Notes under the pieces: model-generated
Databases searched by the model: none
Seen by the model: the letters and a program-made list of their open reading frames with translations, nothing else
What the model was told of the DNA's origin: nothing
Assembly (NCBI GenBank): GCA_015499995.1
Contig: JADNRV010000285.1
Span: 1-62,490, forward strand
Length of the DNA: 62,490 bases
Direction of reading: 5' to 3'
Origin: Flammula alnicola
Taxonomy: Eukaryota; Basidiomycota; Agaricomycetes; Agaricales; Strophariaceae
Shown here: piece after piece, positions 54,905-62,490 of the stretch
How the letters are laid out: each line of letters begins with the position of its first letter
How positions within the stretch are numbered: position 1 is the first letter of the stretch
Translations under genes and position numbers: made by a program

Positions 54905-56795
54905 ATGGCGCCGAATGCGGAGGACATGGTGGAAGGTATTTTGCGCTGATATTTTCCCAAAAATAAATATTCTGAACTTCCTAGAGCAACGCGTCTTCGC
55001 AAATGTAATCGGCACGTTCAAAAGTTATGCGCAATATACGGTAGGACTCCCATATTACATCCGATCCATTGATTTCCATGCCGATCTAGTTGTCTTCCAA
55101 TAATCGTCGGAGAAAAGACGTATACACGCTTCCAAGGCTGATCAACAACTTTTGGATGGCCTGGGTTATAAACAAAAGCTCGACGCGGTTGACAAGGCCA
55201 TCCTCGTCAACGCAGACTTCTTGGAAGAGATTGTGAGCGATCCAAAGATATTTGGCCACGAAATAGAGGAAGATGATGTTGAAATGGGCTCTGAGCAACT
55301 ACCTCCGCCTACACATAGCCATGACTCAGGCGCGTCGCTTCTTACTCTCTCTTGGGTCTCCTCTAAATCTTAAAGCAGGCTCGTCTCATTCTCATTCGCA
55401 CTCCCATTCTCATTCACACTCTCATTCCCACTCAAGACATCATGATCTGCCACAAGGAGGTCCAGTTCCACACAAGAAACATCGACCAACCGAGTTCGAC
55501 ATGGATAAATTAAGGAGCACTCTAAAACAGCTCGTCCGTGACTGGAGTGAAGAGGTCATTTTAAATTCTTGCCAAATCGCACCGTCTCTTCTTCTGACAC
55601 GTTATCTTCTTTAATGCAGGGAAAGGCGGAGCGTGAAGCATGCTACAAACCAATGAAGGATGCATTGGTTCAACATTTCTCCGATGTCCCCTTGGAAGCA
55701 AGGTCCTTATTCCTTCCTGGTCTTATCCGTCAAGTATTGTCGTGACATTCACACCCCCGCTGTCAGGCGTGATTTGAGAGTCCTGGTACCTGGCGCTGGT
55801 CTTGGACGTCTCGCATATGACGTTGCAAAAATGGGTGCGCCTTGCCACCGTTCTCTGCACCCTTTATTCCCAATCCTAACCCGATCTACTAGGATTTGCC
55901 TGCCAGGGAAATGAATTTTCGCACTACATGCTTCTTACATCTTATTTCATTCTAAACAAGTACGTCTCTTCATCTTAATTGGCACCTTGGTCTCCGATTT
56001 GATCCTCATATTCTCGCCGTTGTAGGACGACCGAGATCAAGAAGCACACACTGTATCCCTATGTACATTCATTCTCAAATGCGCCTAACAAGGGGTCGAT
56101 CCTTCAAGCCATCTCAATCCCAGACGTCTCTCCCTCGGATCTTCCACCCGGGTCAGACTTCTCACTAGTTGCGGGTAAACAAAGGAACTGTCATTGTCTT
56201 GACCATCAAAATGTTAATTTTTCTTGTCCAGGCGATTTTGAAGAGATATACGGTGATCCTGAAGTAACACAATCTGGGGAATGGGATGCAGTCTTGACAT
56301 GTTTTTTCATAGACACGGTAAGGAGTTACCTACCTTTCAAAGGTGTATTTCGGACTTGACACGTATCCTAAGGCCAAAAACATCGTTAAATATTTGCGCA
56401 TCATACACCGCATCTTGGCTCCAGGCGGTATCTGGATCAACCTTGGTAAGTGCATGCTTCTAGAGCCATTCAACCGTGCATGACTGACTCTCAGCGCAGG
56501 ACCTCTATTGTGGCACTGGGAAAACAACAATTCCAATGATCCATCGATAGAATTAGATCTTGAAGAAGTGAAAGCCCTCGCACGAACTATAGGGTTCGAA
56601 ATTTCTGTGAGGCCTCTCTCTCCTTGGCCGTCTTTCTCGCCTCAAATATTCATCACTTGGATGTAGAACGAAACCACAATTCCTACCACATATACCAATA
56701 ACGCGCAAAGCATGCTGGGCTATGTCTATAATGCGTCGTTCTGGACAGCCACCAAGATCCAGGACCCAGCGTCATCCAAATCCTCCGAAGCATGA
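54905..56795 (+). CDS. Carnosine N-methyltransferase-like protein (N2227 family)
   Basis: Plus-strand gene with about nine short exons from ATG 54905 (MAPNAEDMVE) to TGA 56795. Key blocks: QRVFANVIGTFKSYAQ, LDAVDKAILVNADFLEEIV, the SAM-binding motif VLVPGAGLGRLAYDVAK, GFACQGNEFSHYMLL, EWDAVLTCFFIDT, RILAPGGIWINLGPLLWHW and SMLGYVYNASFW. In animals CARNMT1 methylates a histidine of carnosine and of proteins; fungal members are conserved but less studied. An uninterrupted Ser-His run sits between the N-terminal helices and the catalytic domain. The intron before this run has no GT donor where needed; a GC-AG intron (TCAG|GCGCGT...GCAG) fits the frame. It shares a 182-bp divergent promoter with ISY1. 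Confidence 0.87.
55384..55434 (+). repeat. Ser-His dipeptide repeat (hexanucleotide-like)
   Basis: TCTCAT/TCACAC/TCCCAT units repeat about nine times, encoding alternating Ser and His inside the methyltransferase gene. Unstable length is likely. Confidence 0.88.
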
Positions 56796-57111
56796 TGCAA
56801 CAAAATGCAGCGTAGTTGATTCTTCGTCAGAGGACGGAGCTTGGAGCCTTTCTCGTATCTTGTAGGAAGTAGACGATGGCCGTCAAGCAAGTGCTCGGCG
56901 TCCTCATATTTTTAAATGTAATTTGAGTAGAATTGAATCCCTCATGGAACGCCTTTTCGGATGATGTCCGTTCGGTGTGTCGGACGTGATTTATATATAT
57001 ATGGCTTTGAACATTATTTTTCTCGATTTGTATAACCATTGTCTGTTATCTTCTGCGAATGCAATTCTGCACGTATAGGAGGCGAATCATCCTGAATTGT
57101 CGTGAAATTCA
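56796..57111. other. Convergent intergenic region
   Basis: 3' flanks of the methyltransferase and transporter genes. A TATATATATGG run (about 56992-57003) is the only notable feature. Confidence 0.5.
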
Positions 57112-59300
57112 TTAAACTCGTTCGTTCTCCTTCTCGAGCTCAGTCACCCCACCATGGTCTTGTTCCCTCCTCGCCTTTTCACGAGCCCTGATCTCCCTTT
57201 TTCTTTGACGCAGAAGCTGGCTTTTCTTGATACCAAACCCATCCCTGAAGACCATCTTCACTTCTTCCAGACTCAGACCAGCCGTTTCAGGGAAGCACCC
57301 GACAACAAAGATGCAGCCAATGAAGCATAACCCAGCATAAAATCCGAATGCGCCTGCGGGCGTAATAGCGGCCATGAGGGAGAGATAGGTCGATCCAATA
57401 AGCAGATTTCCGCCCCAGTTGGTGGCTGTTGCCAGTGATGTGCCAATTCCACGGACTAGAGACGAAGAAAAAAAAATTGAGCAGTGTTTTCTACAATGCA
57501 AAGAGAAACGGACCTTCGAGGGAGAAAAGCTCGCCCTGCTGCCAAGGAACGTTTCCTAAACCAGTTGCATACGATGCAACAAAGACGATCATGGATAACA
57601 ATACAAGCGAAGACCATGCCGTCGGGTATTGCGTTCCATCCATCAGTTCTCCGCCTGTCTTCTTGGTCATAACTGAAGAGAACGACCACATTAACCATGA
57701 CATCGAGGACTGAAAAACATAAATATATGCGCACAATGGAACGAAATACTCGCGAGTGTCAGCCCAATGACCATGCCAGGTGCACTCCAGATCATGATAT
57801 TCCTACGCCCAATCTTGTCTATCCATTTCAGAGCGACAAGCGTGAAGATGAAGTTTGTTCCAGACACGATGAGGCCGACAGCAGTAGGTTGGTTAAAGCC
57901 AATTTCCTTGAACAGAGTCGCGGAGTAGTACATGAGGGTGTTGAATCCGCAGAGCTGCTGAAAAGCTTGCATTCCACATCCGACAACTACACGAAAAGGT
58001 CGGATTAATGTTAGACAAAAACAAAAGCGACATGCATACTTAGCGCTCTCCGATTGACCGGATCGAATATCATGGATTTAGAACGTTGGATGAAAGTCGT
58101 GGAATCAGTTATTTCCACGCTTCTTCTCACAGAAAGCTGAAGGACCTTGATCTAGAAAATATCTTTTAGAACCTCCGTATGTGACAACAGGCCAGAAATC
58201 TCACCTTCAAATCGACTTCTTCCGGCTTGGCGAAGGCATATATCTTAGTCATGACCGCATGAGCAGCGACTGTGTCGCCTCTTCGAAGAAGGATTCGTGC
58301 TTTTGGGTGTCATGTCAGCCAAGATGTTCCCAGTATCGTGAGAACAAATATACGTACGACTTTCAGGAAGGAAGAACAGGAAGATGAGTTGCAGTGCAGC
58401 TGGCAGTGCGCCTAGACCCACCATCCACCTCCATCCACCATGTACATGGAAGAAACCAGCGCCGATACCATAAGCAATGACTTGTCCCAATGTAATCATA
58501 ACGACACTATTCACGTTATCAGATCAATGCAAGAAATTTTTGAACGTAAATTCACGCACTTTAGGACAACCATCCTTCCACGAAGGCGAGTAGGCGATAA
58601 TTCTTGGATGTACAAGGGCGCAATACACGCGGCCAGACCGACACCAATACCGATCAAAAATCGGCCTCCGATCTGCAGAGTACACATAGATAAATGAATG
58701 TTATACGAAGGGAAAACTGATACAAGACGGACGAACCAGGCTCCAGACATCATGGCACACAGCTTGTGCTATAGCTCCTCCTATAAAGATTATGTCCGCG
58801 ATGCCTAAAACTGGCCGCCGCCCTGTCCAATCCGAAAGGACACCAGCAACGAGGCCGCCGAGTAGAGCTCCTAATGTCGTGGCGGATGTAATAAATTCCT
58901 GCAATTTCGCGATTAGGACGTCGATTGTAGTATATTGTCCAAGAAGATAAGAAAAGGAACCTTTTGGCTGTTCGAAAGGGCTTCAGGACCAAGATCTGTC
59001 CCTATGGTCACCAATGCGCCAGAAATCACTCCTGTATCATAACCTGCGGTTGATCACAATATCAATATCGATCCTCAGACTGATAGGTAATCAACGCACC
59101 GAAAAGCAACCCAGAGATCGTTGAACACGTCACCAAGATCCACACAAACCATGTCGTCCTCTCCTCGCCTTCTGCCACAACGGCAAGCTCGTTGATTTCT
59201 CCCGAGTCGATATCGCGCAGAACATCTTTGAGGGAATTAACTTCATTTATGCTTCCCTCTGCCAGATTCTTGGAATGCCCAGGGTTTCCAATTTATCTTC
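57112..59300 (-). CDS. MFS sugar transporter, probably myo-inositol type
   Basis: Minus-strand gene, stop at 57112. Spliced segments in order: [11 protein letters not shown]...[18 protein letters not shown], a following [18 protein letters not shown] segment, [167 protein letters not shown] and [11 protein letters not shown]. These are all signatures of 12-helix sugar porters, and the D(W)TGRR/KIGRR loops and PETxGLSLEE end fit fungal inositol transporters. Proton-coupled uptake at the plasma membrane is expected. Many introns lie between helices. The first exon could not be fixed: the frame before NLAEGSINE meets a stop, so the ATG must lie in an upstream exon near 59300. Confidence 0.87.
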
Positions 59301-60317
59301 AGATATCATATCGGACCTGTATGCCTGATTATTAATAACGTCGAGGGTCTAAACCTGAGGAGAGGAAGCGTGGAGAAAAGGATAACCAAGAAATCCTGGG
59401 GTAAATGACATGAGGCTGGATGACTTCGTGATGGGGTCATAAGAGAAAAAAGAGCGAAATGGAGCTCGAGAAGACGGCGAAGCCTAAGCTCTATGTGGTG
59501 GGGTTCGTATGCACGCCTGGTAAAAATAACAGTGAGCACTCCACGTGAACGCGTGAACCACCGGCGGTTGCTTGTTCCCATGAAGGAAAATCGGGGCCGG
59601 ACAAGAGCCTGCTGCTAAGCTTCCTCGTAAATCTGTGCAAATCGAGGATGCCCAGTTAATGACCGATGGCCATGCCAGCCGTTCATCTGTCAAAGCTCAG
59701 TATGTACTCCCCGACGGAAGGGCATTGTTTGTCACGGTGCGCTGGCAAAACCTTTTTTGCGGGAACCGACAGGACGTGAAAACGAAGCCTGTAAACAGTC
59801 CATTACACAGGACTGGCGAAAGGTAATATTTATCATTCTTGCCTTTGCCCTTCATTGAAATCTGAGGAGACCGCATGATTGAGAATTTGGCTGAAATGCT
59901 GAGTGTCGGGAGTTGCACCAAAGCCCCCGGGCTGTCGAGCTCAAGAGCTGACCTCGCCGTATTAATCGTGGAGTAAATCAGAAGAAAATTCAAAACAACA
60001 TTGTATTGTTTTTGTTATTCCTCCTTTGAAGTTTGCCATGAGGCGAAACGTTGGAGATCGCATGGAAGCATTGGAACAAGCTTGAAACGCGCCAGAAATT
60101 TGGCTGAAACGCCGGTTGTCGGTCCGCTGATTGCCGCAGTTCGTACTCAGGGAATCGATGGCCTTAGAATTTCATTGTCTAGTCGAAATGGAGACTGAAG
60201 AACACAGCGTTATTCACTTATCATATCAAGAGCTAGGAAGTCCTTCAAAAGATTACTCGACGCCGAAAAAAATCTTGATCAGATTTTGATTTGTTCTCGA
60301 CGACTCGGGAGTCAATA
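59301..60317. other. Intergenic, no gene seen
   Basis: Divergent spacer between the transporter and the broken F-box-like gene; short frames only. Confidence 0.45.
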
Positions 60318-62190
60318 ATGGCCAACGTACAACTCAACGGCGACGTCTACGCGCACCTTCTCTCTTTTGTCTCCTCGCCGAGCGACCTCCTCGCCGTCAG
60401 TCTCGCGAACAAAGAGCTCCTGACTCTGGCAGAGCCAGAAATAATCTACCGTTCCATCCGATGCAAACTCGGGAACGATGCCGTCTGGGAGCATCTCATC
60501 GCCAACCCCGCGCAGGCGTCGAGAGTGCGCGAGCTCGAGGTTTTGCGGGAGAATCTGTCAGGTTATGGTCCCTTGGACGAGGAGGAGAAGATACCGGAAT
60601 CAAGTGGTACCTTCAAACCAAGTAGCAAATCTGCCGATGAGGACGCCCTTGCTACGACGAGTCGCGAGAAGACGGAACACTCCGAACGACTGCTGATACA
60701 AGCCATTCAGAGCCTGGTCAATTTAGAGAGCTTCACTTGGGATCATTGGGTACCCGAAATCAATCAAGGAGAAGAGGTGTTACGGGATGCAGGCGAGGGA
60801 GACAACGACGAACCGTTGGAGACCTACAGTGAAGATGTATGGACGGCTTTGAGGGACCATACCCAGCTCAAACGGTTGAAGGTGGTCGATCTCGGACGCA
60901 AAGACACACGTTCTCCAGATCCTCGTCCCATCTTTGACAGCACGGTACGCGCCTCTATTTTTCGAAACGCGATTATATAATTTAAAATATTCCTAGATAT
61001 TCACCCTCGGAAACCTGACCCATTTTGATTTGAAGATGTATTATTCGCCTGCCGATCCGCTCGAAGGCGAAAACGGAGGGAATGACGAGGATTCAGATGA
61101 TGAATTGCTTCCTCCGCGAGTGAAGATTGAACGTATCAGGAGCTATTAAGCCGCTGCCCAAATCTGAGGTCAGTCGTATCGTCTTAACAATTCCGCGTTC
61201 TCAACTGAAATAATTTATGCAGAGTTTGGCGTTGAACATCATCGATCGGGATTTCTATTACCTCGTTGGGAACCCATTCACGAACATCAGTCCCATCATC
61301 TCTCAACTCCACTGCCCCGTCTCACATCCCTCAAACTCAATGACGTTACAGTCGACGACAACATCATGGTCACCTTCCTCAACACCCACCCAGCCCTTAG
61401 GATACTTTCGGCCTTCCTCTCTCTCCTCGAAGACGATCTTCCTGAGTTGCCTTTAGTCTGGAAACATACGATCTCCTCTCCGACCAGGTCCTTCCCAATA
61501 TCGAATTGTTGGACTTGCGTCCGCGGGATCTCGCCCACTCCTCAGGGCAGTGAAACGACCCTCGCCACTTCATTCACTCGGCACACTGGAGCCATGCGAC
61601 TGGAACGCACCTGAGGAACTCGAGAACGACGAAAACTATGTTTCCTCGCTGGATGATGTTTGGGGTCCATCCGACGAAGAAGCAGCAGAAGGTGGCCCTA
61701 CGCGGGGACGAGACCTCCAAACCTCCTCACTGATCTGCCCAATTTACGGATACTCACTGTGAAAGACGTGACGACTTTCACTCAGCTGGACAAACTCGTC
61801 AGGCTTACGCCACAGCTCGAAAGCATCACCTTCCATGGAAGGTCCATTGACTGGTTAGTCCGTTCGTATTAACAGCGATGTCGATGGGTTATTTGACCTG
61901 TTTTTATTATTATTCCTTATTCCTGCAGAACCCTTCCTCTCATCCACACACCAGCTTTTACCCTACCTTTCTCGATGGCCTCGGCTTGCGTCGTTGAAGG
62001 GAAATTATACCTATGGCCCAAGGGCTGCGACATCAGTCGCAAGAAATTGGCTGATCTTGCGGGATATCGTGGCAGCTTGCCCCTTCTCCGTGAAGCGACA
62101 TGGGTAGATGGACGCTCAGCAACAATAGTGAGGAACGACAAGGGAGAACCACGTTTAGAACTACCGGATTCGGACGAAACAAATCCTTAA
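60318..62190 (+). pseudogene. F-box/LRR-like gene with several frame breaks
   Basis: Exon 1 (60318-60944) is intact: MANVQLNGDVYAHLLSFVSSPSDLLAVSLANKELL is an F-box-like start, followed by an acidic linker. Exon 2 (from 60997, IFTLGNLTHFDLK) runs into a stop at about 61149, while one base over the frame continues as ELLSRCPNLR. Further on, the best protein frame changes again near 61255 (LPRLTSLKLNDVTVDD), 61470 (DQVLPNIELLDLR), 61560 (NAPEELENDENYVSSLDD) and 61690 (LPNLRILTVKDVTTF). A final exon (about 61930-62190) reads SLPLLREATWVDGRSATIV. At least four indels are needed, so this is a decaying gene unless the assembly is locally poor. Confidence 0.65.
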
Positions 62191-62387
62191 CGGATATGCA
62201 AATGACATTCTTGTATTCGCGGTACTTGTACAGAAACGACCAGCGGCAGGAGGTGTATGAAGGTACAGCAGGTATTTTACAATTTCAAATCAGTTACAAC
62301 AAACAACGTCCAGTGGGTTGAGTGAGGTGGCATCATCAACTTTTTCAAGGAATGTAAACAACAAGCAGAGCATTGACGACGAGCTTC

Positions 62388-62490
62388 TCACTCGTTGTTC
62401 GCCACGAAGTACACGCGTTCCCTGCCAACAGTCGGTGCGAGGTTCTTGAAGTCAGTTAAGAGCGTGATACCCGCATCTGCAAGCGTAAAC
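62388..62490 (-). CDS. C-terminal end of an unidentified protein (partial)
   Basis: Minus-strand open frame entering from the right window edge and ending ...LAPTVGRERVYFVANNE with a stop at 62388. Too short to identify. The gene is convergent with the broken F-box-like gene. Confidence 0.5.
   Translation of the reverse strand, partial: FTLADAGITLLTDFKNLAPTVGRERVYFVANNE

Overview
The window reads as nuclear DNA of a basidiomycete fungus, most likely an agaricomycete. Genes are densely packed and split by many short introns (about 45-75 nt, GT-AG, often with a CTNAC-like branch site). There are intron-containing tRNA-Ala genes, a polyporopepsin-type aspartic protease, a CAP59-type glycosyltransferase, a patatin/NB-ARC/TPR STAND protein and a Ty3 chromovirus. 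All spliced models here were assembled by eye from frame, splice sites and protein similarity.

Layout, left to right. 1-13.4 kb: the 5' part of COP9 signalosome subunit 1 (minus), a complete Ty3/gypsy retrotransposon (1341-9832) inserted in what was a ~250-bp divergent promoter, a CK1-like kinase, and the ribosome biogenesis factor NOP53. 13.5-26 kb: a tRNA-Ala, a ~0.6-kb duplicated fragment of a downstream gene, a GPI-type secreted aspartic protease, a divergent pair related to capsule-associated genes (an SGNH-like membrane protein and a GT69/CAP59 enzyme), and a divergent USP/WW-domain pair.

26-35 kb is an accessory zone. It holds a small secreted beta-trefoil-like gene with a broken paralogue beside it, a possible non-autonomous transposon, a polyporopepsin gene flanked by degenerate direct repeats, and gene relics. 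35.1-39.9 kb carries one large STAND/NLR-like gene: patatin, NB-ARC, then sixteen 42-residue TPR units that are almost identical.

40-53.5 kb is poor in housekeeping genes. It contains lineage-specific hypothetical genes, an F-box-like gene, a secreted protein made of a duplicated exon, a 512-bp MITE-like element, a 60-residue cysteine-rich secreted peptide hidden in three tiny exons, a second tRNA-Ala, and a UbiA prenyltransferase with two single-base frame breaks. 53.5-62.5 kb returns to conserved genes: ISY1 and a carnosine N-methyltransferase-like gene (divergent), an inositol/sugar transporter, a broken F-box-like gene, and the 3' end of an unidentified gene.

The most unusual items are the repeat-homogenised NLR-like gene, the hidden six-cysteine peptide, the secreted trefoil-like pair inside a repeated segment, the exon-duplicated secreted protein, and the young retrotransposon with two extra domains that sits in a housekeeping promoter.
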